Assembly: GCF_036588685.1 (NCBI RefSeq) | Contig: NC_086378.1 | Span: forward strand, 78,137,127-78,201,126 | Direction: 5' to 3' | From: Mytilus trossulus | Taxonomy: Eukaryota; Mollusca; Bivalvia; Mytilida; Mytilidae | DNA length: 64,000 nucleotides | In this document: in pieces, positions 1 through 11,019 of the stretch | Numbering within the stretch: position 1 is the stretch's first letter | Layout of the letters: every line of letters starts with the position of its first letter | Translations under genes and position numbers: made by a program | The notes under the pieces: generated by a model | What the model was told of the DNA's origin: nothing | Seen by the model: the letters and a program-made list of their open reading frames with translations, nothing else | Database searches by the model: none

Positions 1-723
1 CTGTCTGCAAAGATATATATTATTCGCAATACTAAGGCTTTTCTAAACCCAGTCATAGATTACTTTAGTCGTATTTGGCACAACCTTTTAGGAATTTTGA
101 ATTCTCAATGCTATTCAACTTTGTTCTCGTTTTGGTTTTCTAACTATTTTGATCTGGGCGTCACTGATGAGCCCTTTGTAGACGAAGCGGTGTATCAAAT
201 TATAAGCCTGGTACCTTGGATAACTATATACTGAATCATTTGAATAGCAATTTGAAAACATTAAGACTTAAGCTGAAAAAAATAATACAAAATTAATAAG
301 ACGTAGAGGATCCGAGTAGAATAACAAACGAGCAACCCCAGTCTCGAGTTTGTTATCGTATCCGAATTCCTACTTCGTTTAACAATTCTCGTTTATAAAC
401 TGTTTCGTGTGAAACGTTTGTCGAAGATTTGACCATTAATCATAGGAATGCCATAATGACAGTGGATTGTATCGATACGGTTCCAATATGTTTATAATAT
501 CCAAATGAATGAATATTAGTTAATTACTACTGGATATATACACTATGCTTATAACAGATAGTGAAATTTATTTCTGTTTCCACCATATGGTCATACGTTG
601 GATTGTTTTAATACCTCAAAGTATGATTCTTTGTCAGAAAGTAAGGTTGAGCCTCTTGTACGGCTATAAGAGTTAATAAAGAAAAACGTGTAAATTCGAA
701 CCCTAATATAACATTTGCTTAAG
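1..723. other. AT-rich sequence, no gene seen
   Basis: No reading frame, RNA gene or known repeat could be supported. It lies upstream of the first membrane-protein gene, so its promoter may be here or left of the window; no convincing TATA or initiator was singled out. Confidence 0.5.
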
Positions 724-751
724 ACTGGTAGAAACAATTAATAAGCTAAAG
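724..751 (+). other. Candidate 5' UTR exon of membrane-protein gene 1
   Basis: A short segment follows AG at 722-723 and ends in ctaaag before a good donor, gtaaga. Genes 2 and 3 each have a better-supported noncoding exon ending aataaag|gtaag about 1.1-1.4 kb before their start exon, and this one sits about 0.5 kb before the gene 1 start exon. Assignment rests on position and the last few bases only. Confidence 0.3.
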
Positions 752-1236
752 GTAAGATATGTTGTTAAATTAATTGTTGCTGACTTTGAAGGTTGAAAAA
801 ATTAACATCATTTAAACTGAATTCTTGAAACATGACATACAGAAAGAAAAACAAAACCAAAAAATCAAGTTGATGAATATCCTACTATATATTTAATTGA
901 ACGAAAATATGTGTAATAACCGCAACATGTGTTACCTGCATATAATCACGACCTAAATATATGAAAAGACTTTAGGCACTGTATGCACAAATTGTATATC
1001 GAAATATGGTTCCCTTGGAAATAATCGTGAAAAGTATGAAAGTAAATTTCATTAATTGTGTTGGAATGAAAATCAAACTAGGGCTATACTGAACAAAATA
1101 TCATTCCAAAAAAATTCCATAAGCAAGCTCTAACTTTTATCATTGTCCCAATCCTGATATATATGGTGAGTTTATTTATATACTTTATCAGTGGGAAATT
1201 TTATTCTCAATGAATCGCCTTTACTATTGCAGTACC

Positions 1237-1259
1237 ATGTCATTAACTATTTCATGTAG
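1237..1259 (+). CDS. Gene 1 start exon
   Basis: ATG follows a pyrimidine-rich acceptor (AG 1231-1232). Seven full codons (MSLTISC) plus two bases; phase 2 matches the start exons of the two paralogs. The donor gtagat is the weakest element of the model. Confidence 0.6.
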
Positions 1260-4200
1260 GTAGATTTATTAGAACTCTCAAGGATAGAAAACCATTTGTA
1301 TTATTGCCGACTAAGCTGTAATTGATAATCTCAGGTAATATGGATAAAGAATGTTATTAGACATTTTGTTTTTTGTTAAAAAGAAGTTTGATTAGGATTA
1401 AGGTATTTTATCTTAAGAGTGTTTTAAAAGTTTAAATGCAAGAAAAAAAAAAAAAAAAAAAAAAAGCATACTGTGAATTCATCATTATCCGTTGGATATA
1501 TACCATTTGTGGTTTTCGTAGGTACAAGTGAACAACGATTTTAAATATTCAACGAATTACAAATTTTGTAAAGGGTTGTATACAGACTTTGGCAAAAACC
1601 ACTAAATTACATTTCCACGATAAAAGCAAGTTTTCTACAAAAATTGGTACCCACGAATATAAATGAATTCATAGTATTTAGATTTATATGTTAGTTAAAG
1701 AAGTCGTTCATGCAATTTGTAATAAATGATCAACACAAATAAAATGTGTAGTTGTAAGATAAAATACTCCATTTAATGTAACTCTTTTTCAGGGTACTTC
1801 CTATTGTGCTCATAATAAAAATAGGTTTCTGGGTAGCTGTTTGTTATAGATGTTCAAACAGGCCTGCACGAACCACAGTTATTCAACGCACAGTGGTAAG
1901 TTAGTGTATCGCTGAATCATCTGAGATAACCTCTTTTTTTTTTATAGATTTTTTGTTTTAGTAAAAACGAAATGTGCCCCTCAGAAAAGAAACTTGAACT
2001 CATGTTTCATGTGCAATGAAAACCCTAATTTTGAATATTTACTTTTCAAAATTGTCCTGAACATTTGAATGTACGGAAAAATTTGTAGTAAGTTTTTCAT
2101 CAATTAGTTTATTAAATTTTTAAAACTTTCGTAGGTTATATAAGTCGTCTTTAGATAGATTTGGCTTTTATTTTTCAACCATGGTCCTAAATTCGCATCT
2201 AGCACGTTACTGGTGCTCTCGGCTCATACCTTAATTACTTAGGGAAATCGGTTTTCCATCCGAAGGTGAGCACTCCGACTTCCTCCTGCAATAAATAGTG
2301 CTCCTAGAATTGCAACTTTAAATTCGTGCCAGACGAGCGTTTCGTCTTCAAAAGACTCGTCAGTGACTCTCGGAAGTGGCGTTTAACATAAAACAATAAA
2401 TTATTTGATTATCTTTTATTACAATTTGGAACTAATTAGAAATTCAAAAGATTCAGAAATGATATACAATATCAAAGATCAAAAGCTTGAACTATATATT
2501 TGTAAATACAGATCTATTACAATATTTAAAAAAAGTAATGCATTTTCGATTTCTTTATAATCTACCGAGTTCTTATACATACATTTGTAAATATACTTTT
2601 ATGTTAAAAAACTAGGTATCATATGTACTCATATAAACTCATTTACAATGCAAATGATTTAAAGTAAACACTTAAATTGTTGATAAACTTGATATTGCTT
2701 ATAAAAAAGTTGAGAATGGAAATTTGGAATGTGTCAAAGAGACAACAACCCAACCATAGAACAGACAACACCAGAAGGTCATCAACAGGTTTTCAATGCA
2801 GTCAAAAACTCTAGCACCCGGATGCGTCCTTCAGATGGCCCCTTAACAAATATCTATACTAGTTCAGTGATAATGGACGTCATACTAGACTCCGAATTAT
2901 ACATAAGAAAGTAAAATTAGAAAAAAAACACATGTTTTGAGAGATTTCAGTCCTCCCCTGTAACTCTAGCCAATGAAGAAAAGTAAACGAATAACAATAC
3001 GCACAGTAAAATTCAGTTCAATAAAAGTCCGAGTCTGATGTCCGAGGAGGCAACAAAAGAAAATAAACAAGATAACAAAAATACATAAATGACATCAGAC
3101 TACTAGCAGTAACTGACATGCCAGCTTCAGACCTAAAATTCAACTGGTTGAAAGATTGTGTATTCATCATATGAAAATCAGGCACAATGCCTTTGCTAGG
3201 TGTTTCGTATTATACCAACATAAAATATAAGAGAAGAACATAACCCGTGTTATGCCAATAGCTGGTTTTTGAATAAATGTGTTTAGTTGCGATGCAAAGA
3301 TCCTTTAAATGAATCAATAGTAAAGCCAAAATATGCAGTCGTTTATGACCTGACAACATTATCGTTACTATATCCTTTCTTAAAGGTTTTTGTTAGCTTC
3401 TGAGGTGAATACTGACATGTTTGTGCTTGGTAAAGAATATTAACATGTAAGATTGGATGTGAAATACTTGAACGTATAAGATGTCAGCATGAGTTATATT
3501 TTTGAATGATGTCCTTGAACCGATGTTCTGACTAGTGAGAAAACCCAGGTGTTATAATTATTCAGTAATACATAATTTTCTCTTGCTAAAATCTAAGTAG
3601 TCGTTACATACCAGAGCGAATCGTACACGTTGAGATATATAAACACCGTAAGACGGGGACAAGTGAACGTCATCATCTAAAAACGGATAACTAACAATAG
3701 GAAATGAAATATCATCTCTTTTATCATATATATTTGTATTAAGCTTTCCGTAACTGATATAGATATCAATATCGAGGAAAGGGCAGTGGTCATTGTTAGT
3801 ATTATGTTTATATAAAGTAAGTTCAACATGATAAATTTCTCAAGTATACATAATGAAGTCGTATTGAGAACCAATATATCATCCAAATATCTAAAAGTAT
3901 TATTAATTTTTTTTTATCAGATGTTGTTTCGATGAGACTTTGCTGATTTTAGTCATAAATTGTAAATCATAGCAATACAAAAACAGGTCCGCAATAAGTG
4001 GTGCATATTAAGTCCGCATTAGAATCCCGATAACTTGACGATATACGGATTCTTCAAAGCGAAGAAAATGTTATCTAGTGAATATTCAAGGGCAGATATA
4101 GTTTCCAAGCATGTTTCGATTGACAAAGTTCTTTTGTTTATTGCTACTAAAAATGACACACAAGAGTTTGATCATATGCATTAGCATTCTGACTAATTAA

Positions 4201-4505
4201 ATGTCTGTCAGGTTACATTAACAATATGACCATACTTGATCCGTATTCATGTCAAAAGCGACAAGAAGGTCAATACCTAATTATTACCTCTGTTCATACA
4301 TATTTATTTATTTTATTAGATTCAAGGGCCTGTTGAAAATGGTATAACTGGTATAGAAAATCCTGGATATTTACAGCAGCCTCCAGCTTATACCGATGCA
4401 ACTGGATCAAACCCAAGACAAGCATCGGTACCTCCATCATACGAGCAAATGACCAAAGGACTGTACTTTGCAGAAGATTATGGTCAGGGTGCATCGCGTT
4501 ATTAG
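1237..4505 (+). CDS. Small single-pass membrane protein with NPxY and PPxY motifs (paralog 1)
   Basis: Three coding exons: 1237-1259, 1793-1895 and 4320-4505, giving 103 residues. Phases agree: exon 1 ends in phase 2 (donor gtagat, weaker than usual), exon 2 supplies one base and ends in phase 0. Residues 9-25 form a hydrophobic segment with lysine 17 inside it and tryptophan 21. A basic, Cys-containing stretch (CYRCSNRPAR) follows. The tail has NPGY (56-59), PPAY (63-66) and PPSY (80-83). There is no cleavable signal peptide and almost no ectodomain, so an N-out/C-in anchor is inferred. Known motif biology: PPxY binds WW domains such as those of NEDD4-type ubiquitin ligases; NPxY binds PTB domains or clathrin adaptors. 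A trafficking or ligase-adaptor role is inference. Stop to AATAAA is under 100 bases. The last intron holds a decayed Penelope-like element. I do not recognise a named family; resemblance to other small PPxY membrane proteins may be convergent. Confidence 0.75.
1793..1895 (+). CDS. Gene 1 membrane-segment exon
   Basis: Acceptor ctctttttcag and donor gtaagt. It encodes VLPIVLIIK..W followed by CYRC. It is 36 bases shorter than the equivalent 139-base exon of genes 2 and 3, the difference falling after the membrane segment. Confidence 0.8.
2705..4140 (-). mobile_element. Decayed Penelope-like element, 5'-truncated
   Basis: On the minus strand the 3660-4140 part reads as broken reverse-transcriptase sequence: a stretch resembling LFLYCYD around 3980, a YLDDILVLN-like motif near 3870-3886, then sequence matching the RT tail of this family. 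The 2705-3660 part is its noncoding tail; 2705-2930 matches the tails at 43340-43485 and 59637-59780 in opposite orientation. Numerous frameshifts; not functional. It lies antisense in the last intron of gene 1 and belongs to a different group from the YIDDVLS-type copy at 23.6-25.2 kb. Confidence 0.7.
4320..4505 (+). CDS. Gene 1 cytoplasmic-tail exon with NPGY, PPAY, PPSY
   Basis: Phase 0 acceptor ttttattag; 61 codons then TAG. Exactly the same length (186 bases) as the last exon of gene 2. The conserved block GIENPGY.QQPP.YT is nearly identical in the two. Confidence 0.85.
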   Translation: MQGPVENGITGIENPGYLQQPPAYTDATGSNPRQASVPPSYEQMTKGLYFAEDYGQGASRY

Positions 4506-4600
4506 TGTATTTAAGTTTGATGAATACGAATGTTATTGCTTGTGAATACTTACCATTAACCTTTATTTGAATGATTTTGCTTTAAGCTTTTATTTATGAC

Positions 4601-4606
4601 AATAAA
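4601..4606 (+). terminator. Poly(A) signal AATAAA of gene 1
   Basis: Canonical hexamer 96 bases after the gene 1 stop codon, a plausible 3' UTR length. No downstream element was examined. Confidence 0.5.
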
Positions 4607-5205
4607 GGACAAATAATAGTTGTAGTTTATATTCAATAATGATTTACCACTAACTTGTTTAAAGCATTTATCATTTTGCATTCATTTATAGGGTTTCAAT
4701 ACACATATGGTGCATACAAAATCGACAGAAAGTTTGTTAAAGGTATAGAAATAAGTTTACAAATATCAATACTACTTTAAAAAAATAGAAATAAGTTTAC
4801 AAATATATATTTGTATCAATTTGTAAAAAAAAAAGTAGAAATAAGTTACAAATATATATATTAATTTGCAATTTTTTTAAAAATACATCTTCTTTTTTGC
4901 ATGAATTTACAATTGATATTTTAAGTCACATACTGCATCAATATTGATTTTTTACGACTGTCAATATTTTCAGAAATGCTGTTTTTACACTTGTTGTCTT
5001 CTTTCAAACACGAGATTACCAAAGTTACACATGTATAATGTAGTAGGACACCTTCAAGTGTCAGCAATCATAAAATATTTCCTTTTCATTCTACAATATC
5101 TTATGTTAGTTGACATATAACATAATTCTAACACTGAAAAAGACTTGTTTTTTATTATTATTATTAAAAATGCTATTTTGTCTTAATTTATCTACCTGAA
5201 TAGAA
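4607..5205. repeat. AT-rich spacer with short degenerate tandem repeat
   Basis: Three copies of tagaaataagtttacaaat start at about 4745, 4786 and 4836. Otherwise nothing beyond low-complexity sequence. Confidence 0.45.
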
Positions 5206-5700
5206 TACTAAACTAGAAAAGTAAACGCATAACAATACGCACGTTAAAATTTAGTTCAAGAGAAGTCCGAGTCTGATTTCAGAAGATGTAACCAAAGAAA
5301 ATAAACAAAATAACAAAAATAAATTAGACATTGACTACTAGCAGTTAACTGTCATGCCAGCTCCTGACTTCAATTAAACTGGTTGGAAGATTATGTCTTC
5401 GTCATATGAATATCAGGCTCAATCCTTCCTGTTAGGGATTTAGTATCATTCCATCCTAAAATATATGAAAAGAACATAACCCGTGTCATGCCAACAACTG
5501 GTTTTTATATAAATGTGTATAGTTCCGATGCAAATACCATATATTAAGTGAATCAATATTAAAGCCAAAGTATGCGATTTGTAATGACTTTACAACAGTA
5601 TTTATTGTTAGTATTAGCTTTATTGAAAGTAAGTTCAACAGGATAAATTTCTTTGGTATACATACTGAAGTCGTCATTATTTTGATCCTAAATATCATTC
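5206..5700 (-). mobile_element. Penelope-like element 3' fragment
   Basis: Matches, in the same minus orientation, the noncoding tail at 2980-3330 (for example the cataacccgtg block near 5476). It ends in a scrap of the RT C-terminal coding region. Diverged and truncated at its 5' side. Confidence 0.6.
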
Positions 5701-5714
5701 AAAAGTCTTTATAA

Positions 5715-5835
5715 ATGTCATGCATCCGAAGCGCTTTTCTGGATATAACTTCATCAGGAATGCCTAAGCCCAACATTTGAAAACAGAAATGTAAAATATC
5801 CCATCATTGGAAAAGCGATATGACCAAAAAAATAC
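5715..5835. repeat. 'catccgaagcgctt' interspersed repeat
   Basis: Contains gcatccgaagcgctttt and aacttcatcaggaatg. A related core, gcgtccgaagcgcttctgatg, recurs at about 7100-7120. I recognise this as a common mussel repeat; its class is unknown to me. Confidence 0.4.
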
Positions 5836-6067
5836 TGCAAATGTAAAGGGAAGCAAACACTTTCTTTTTATTCTATTCTACGTGAAAAGAGACTGGATTG
5901 TTTTTACTTCATGCAAATTTTGGACATGTTAAGTAGTTAACGTCCGATTCACACCGCCCTCAAAGTAGAAAGTATGCAAACAGTTCTTAATCCTTGATGC
6001 AATTGCTGCTAAAATTGATTCTATTAGTTGAGAAAGAGGTTTTGTGGAGCACCTTGGTTAGTAGATA

Positions 6068-6125
6068 CATATATGAAGATGTGGTATGAGTGCCAATGAG
6101 ACAACCAATCACTTTGCAGAGAACA
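6068..6125 (+). repeat. S-family SINE-like repeat, short copy
   Basis: Core agatgtggtatgagtgccaatgagacaac. Full-length relative at 40215-40375. Confidence 0.6.
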
Positions 6126-6309
6126 TGGAGCAGTATATTTTGCAAAGTTTGGTTCTCAGTATCTTGGCCAACCGGATTACATATGAAAAGAACACTAGAT
6201 GATAACGTCTACTTTGAGTGCAAGTTTATGCAAACATGTGCAGAAGTGAATAATTTCGATGTATGATACATGTACATTATATGCAAAATGCTTGAATTTT
6301 TAACAAAAT

Positions 6310-6530
6310 CATTAAAATGTCGTATATCAACAACAAAAAAGGCGAATAATACAAAAGAGACGTGCAAACTCAGAAGTAAATGTAAAATACATAAGTAAGA
6401 AAAACAACTGACAAAGCAATGGCGGGTTAAATAAAAAATAAATAAACAGACTAATAAAATGACAAACAAAAGACTGAGCAACACGAACTAGGGCGGTCGA
6501 ATGTGCACCGGAAGAATAATCAGACGAAGC
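6310..6530 (-). repeat. Diverged U-family repeat
   Basis: Retains the order of U-family blocks on the minus strand (caacgcc-like, caacacgaac, gtgcaccggaaga) with much divergence. Any long reading frame here is a by-product of the T-rich repeat. Confidence 0.45.
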
Positions 6531-8047
6531 TCCTAGTGTGGTACATTAATAAATTTTACATTTGTGAACATGCTGTTGCTTGTACTTTTGTCACACGTTA
6601 TGGTTAGCCAATAGAATTGTTACGAAAACATAATTTTTAATCAAAGATCCACATTCTTGTACTTTATTGAGTAAGACAAAAGACTGATATAAAAGCTTAA
6701 GTTATTTCCCCTTCAAGACGAAAAGATTTAATATATTGATTATATGTATACTCGACAATTAAAAGCGAAAAAAAAAACGAGAGGTGCAGGGAAATTTAAT
6801 GATGTATGAGAAAAAGCACATGAAGACCTAGTAAACAAAAGGGGTAGAAAAAATACCAAAAGTCAACACGAAAAATGAGATTGAATGTCAAATGATATAT
6901 TTTGCCTATGTTTTGTCTGATGCTGTTTAAACCGTTATTGCTTGGATATTTCAAAATTTACTATGATAATATTTGAGAAAGATTCTTTATAAATTATATT
7001 TACTAGCTTGGTTGACGAAAGCCTCTTTGGACTAACAGTCAACAGCAATTGTTCAACATAGTGCATTAGATAAAAGAAAAAGCATTTTATTGATTTTATG
7101 CGTCCGAAGCGCTTCTGATGAGTTACCTCAATGCAACACAGATTAATATTCAAAACCCTTGAAAGACGAGGATGTGTGGAAGTTACGAAAAGCAGTTGCC
7201 AACGAACTAATTATACAGTGTCTGTGTATATAAGAAACAAATTAGGTCTTTCAAAAATATACTAACAGTTAAAAGATGAGGTTTTTTGAAACGCCTTAAT
7301 TACACGTGTAAACATATATCATTAAAAGGTGTATTTAAAGTCATAAGAAACGAGTGACCGGTGAAAAAGTTCTTCCAACTCTTGAACCAATCCATACAAA
7401 CATCATAAATTTAGTCTTCTGTGCACGAATTTATCATTTTTTTCGTGCAAATTTCGTATAATTGTCAATTTTTTTTCAATATGTCAGTGTTGTTATGAAA
7501 ATTTGGCAGATAATTAAAGTTCGTGTTTGAAGCCGAAGTTTAACGATTGTCACCTGTTAACAATCGACAAAAAATCAACAAAAAAGCATGGAAATTGAGC
7601 ACGTGTTTAACATGTAAATTCAGATAATAGTTTATTTTAAGGACATCCATGCGTATTGTGATCACCGTATTTATACGAGATGGGTCACACTGAGATCACT
7701 TTGCATACGGAAAATATGTCGAAGGAATTGGAAGCAATAAAAAAAAAATAAACTTCTTCTAAATATGAATAAATTAAAGAATTTTCTTCAGAAAAAAATT
7801 ATTATACATAAGTTTTATAATGAAAACTATCCATTGATTTATAAAAAAAAACATATGCATTATTTTGTTTTGATTTGAGGTTTCCTATGACTTTAAGATA
7901 TCCAAATACATGACCTGTTCATGATAGTTTGTAGAAATAATTGGTAACAACATGAAAAATTGTTGACAATATTTTTTTTTCTATTTATAGAATGGTGACT
8001 GGTAGAATCACATCAGTACAAAACGCGACTTATCAGAAAACTGTGCT
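6531..8047. other. Intergenic AT-rich sequence
   Basis: No supported gene. The only recognisable piece is the short gcgtccgaagcgctt repeat core near 7100. Confidence 0.4.
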
Positions 8048-9659
8048 CTAAAGATAGCACTACAGTCAGAATTTTCCAACCAACAGTTTTGAAAGATAAA
8101 TTTCTCCAAAACTACTCAATATATTTTTAAAATCTTTAACTCATTATAAACTGAAATAATAATTCTTTTTAGTCTGTCGATAATTTCGTTTGGTGTTATT
8201 AATCTTAAATTATAGCTCCTTAATTGCCAAAAAAGAGGTCTTTCAACTTTGATGAAAATGGCACATTCAGGTCAAATGGTAGTATTTTTTTTATCGCTTT
8301 AATCAAACATACACTATAAACAAAACTATGTCTACGATTTTTGATATAAACCTCCAGTAGGAAGATATATTGATTTAACTGCTGGGTGCCAAACCTCACT
8401 TAATCTTTCATCTTTGGACACCTATAAATTCATTTAGAAACAAATTATCCCAAAAACTGGGACACGATATTGTCGAAATTACTCCCTTTGATCACATATT
8501 TCAAAGTCAAACCAAAAGGGGTACCCATGAAGTTTCCATTTTCATTTTTTGCTAACGTTTCTCATGAAAAATTGTTTTGAGAAATGACCTAGAAACTGAA
8601 TTTCCGCCTTAGAACCGCTTTTAATGCATCATTAATACAAAAGTTTCACTGAGAACACATCAGGAGTGTTCTGACACTTTTATTTTATCAATAAAACCAC
8701 ACACTTTGTGTCTTTGATGCTCTAATACTGTTAATTTTGAATTATATGTGAACTGACCAACACTAACTTTGTATTTGGCGTGAGTTTGACGTCACAGATT
8801 TGACCAACATCTGTGATGTAGTAATTAAATATAGACAAAGCTCCATCTCTATCCAGACAGTCTAAGATAAAAGAATAACAGGAATGACCAGCTGCATATA
8901 ATCAATATTTGACATCACTATTATCATTATGAAGAATGATTTTCATTTGTATTTGTATACATTAAATAAGCGAGAACATTAAAATTATGCAATAAAAGAC
9001 ATGTTCTTAGACCATCCCCTTTCTGAAAATAGACAGTTCAACGTGATTTTTTAGTTTTATGGAATTGAAAAATATCACATAAACTTAAAATCATATAAAG
9101 AGACTAAAACTTCTAACAGAAGATAGACTCAAAGCCATATTCTTTTTGTTTGTCATGTTTGTAGTAAGAACCTTAAAATTTAAAGTTTGTCAGAGGTTTT
9201 CCAAAATGCCTTCATACTATTATCCTTATATATATAGTTTTGTTCATTTTGGTTAGTTTTTTCCCCTTAAGATTTTCTCCTTTTTATTATAAATTTTCCC
9301 TGTTCTCTGTTAGCTTCAAAGTTATATAAATTACTTTTGTTGCAATACACATGATACAATGAGATAAGACAACACTATTTATCTTGTGGTCAGTGATTAA
9401 CAGTTTGACAATGGCATCATCAGATGATTGACATATTAGCCCCTCCTTAATGCCTATATTTTTAGATTAATCACCATGTGCTTTTACTTACACAATTTCA
9501 TTATCAATTTTCTCCCTATTATGCTTTTTTTGTAGCTGTTGTGGTATAATAATGATTTTTTGGATTTTTACAAATTGTGCAGAATAATACTTACTTCAAA
9601 ATTATGTGAAAAAAAAAATATCTTAAAAAAATCACTGTTAGACTGTAGTGCTACCTTAA
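8048..9659. mobile_element. Candidate non-autonomous TTAA DNA transposon
   Basis: The ends are inverted: left ctaaagatagcactacagtc, right (reverse complement) ttaaggtagcactacagtct. The right end abuts TTAA at 9656-9659; the left has CTAA. Insertion at TTAA is known for piggyBac and Kolobok superfamilies. No transposase is visible in 1.6 kb, so it would be non-autonomous. It sits just upstream of the putative 5' UTR exon of gene 2. Confidence 0.5.
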
Positions 9660-9817
9660 TCTATCCCTAGTGCAATTTATACTTTATAGCTATAGCAAGA
9701 AAATAATCTCTATTTATAGATTATAAAGGTAAGTTTATATACATCCGGCTTGAGGTCGATTAGGATCGCCAACTTTGTTGTATTGCTTACGTAAAATTAA
9801 TACATATAAGCTTTCAG

Positions 9818-9877
9818 GAAGTATTTCAGCTTTTATCGATGTAAAATTAAGAGAAGATACAATATTGATAAATAAAG
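9818..9877 (+). other. Putative 5' UTR exon of membrane-protein gene 2
   Basis: Acceptor ctttcag and donor gtaagt. The last bases, attgataaataaag, match the end of the exon at 19534-19612 upstream of gene 3, and both introns begin gtaag. The shared in-frame stops argue for noncoding leader sequence. Confidence 0.5.
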
Positions 9878-10993
9878 GTAAGTCATCTACGTGAAAAGAT
9901 GAAAAAAAAGTTAAACACATTTTATCGAATGTACAAATACTAACTTGGAAATACAAATAGACATGTTTATGATTATCAACATGATGATTAAATATTGGTT
10001 GTTACATATAGTCCGTCATCATAATACATTTTCTGTTAGATTTCTAGTTATGTATATGGTCTAATACATACATTATTATTTTATACTTTGATAACTAAGC
10101 AATGAACTCATTTTGAATTCATACGGATTCTACCTTGTAATCGTCTCCTTCTCGATATATTTTGATTTATATCAGTCCATTTTGGCTGCTCTATTCTACC
10201 CTTCAACATAAGATATTATCACCAGATTAACAGTCTGAGGTGTGAATCTTAATAAAGATGATGTATCTATAATAAATGATTACTCTTTATATTTGAATCT
10301 AATAATTACACATGCCTTACTATTACCTAATGTTATATACACATGCCCGAGGACTTTCAAGAAGTGTTCATTGTTATAATTAATAATAACATAAGATACA
10401 GATATATACAAATTATATATTAAGTATATCTACTGCTATGATCTATTACTAGTTTTGAGACGACCCTTTACATTTGACACACTTTTACCTGCCATTGTCG
10501 TAGTCAGCTGTAGATGTATACAATCATTTAAAGGGTGTGTTAGCGGCCATAAAAGTATAATGCGTTCTTCCCTTTTACTATGGTAAAAAGTCAGTCTTAT
10601 ATTTAACCTGAATTGAATTTCTTTCTAAATGCATCTTTGGTTTTTTTTGCAATCATATGACAAAAAAAGTTTAGAATTGTTCAGATTTGTTTGATCCCTA
10701 ATGTTAAAAGCATGTCGGTAAAGTGTGTAAATGTTTTAAAAAATCCTAATAATATAATGAATTATCCTCCCCACGTTTATCTCATTACCTATTTGTTTAT
10801 TCATACCTGTCTATACAGGACATAAATTCAACTGAATTTATGATGTAAATGTCTTTTTATACATTTTATACATTGGATGTAATTTGTGGATTTTATTTAC
10901 ATCATATGTATGACTAATACTTAGATAACTTAATACCGGATATGCGATACATTTAAATCTTGTATTGAGCAACTTTGTGTTTGTTATTTTAGA

Positions 10994-11019
10994 ATGGGAG
11001 ATCCATCGTCGTTATATGT
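10994..11019 (+). CDS. Gene 2 start exon
   Basis: The exon opens at 10993 after acceptor ttattttag. ATG GGA GAT ... then two bases before gtaagt. The 26 coding bases end in phase 2, matching the single leading base of the next exon (GT+G, Val). Confidence 0.65.

Noticed and set aside
1442-1465. Poly-A run as evidence of a retrocopy
   Set aside because: No coding or repeat sequence with matching orientation precedes it and no target duplication was seen.
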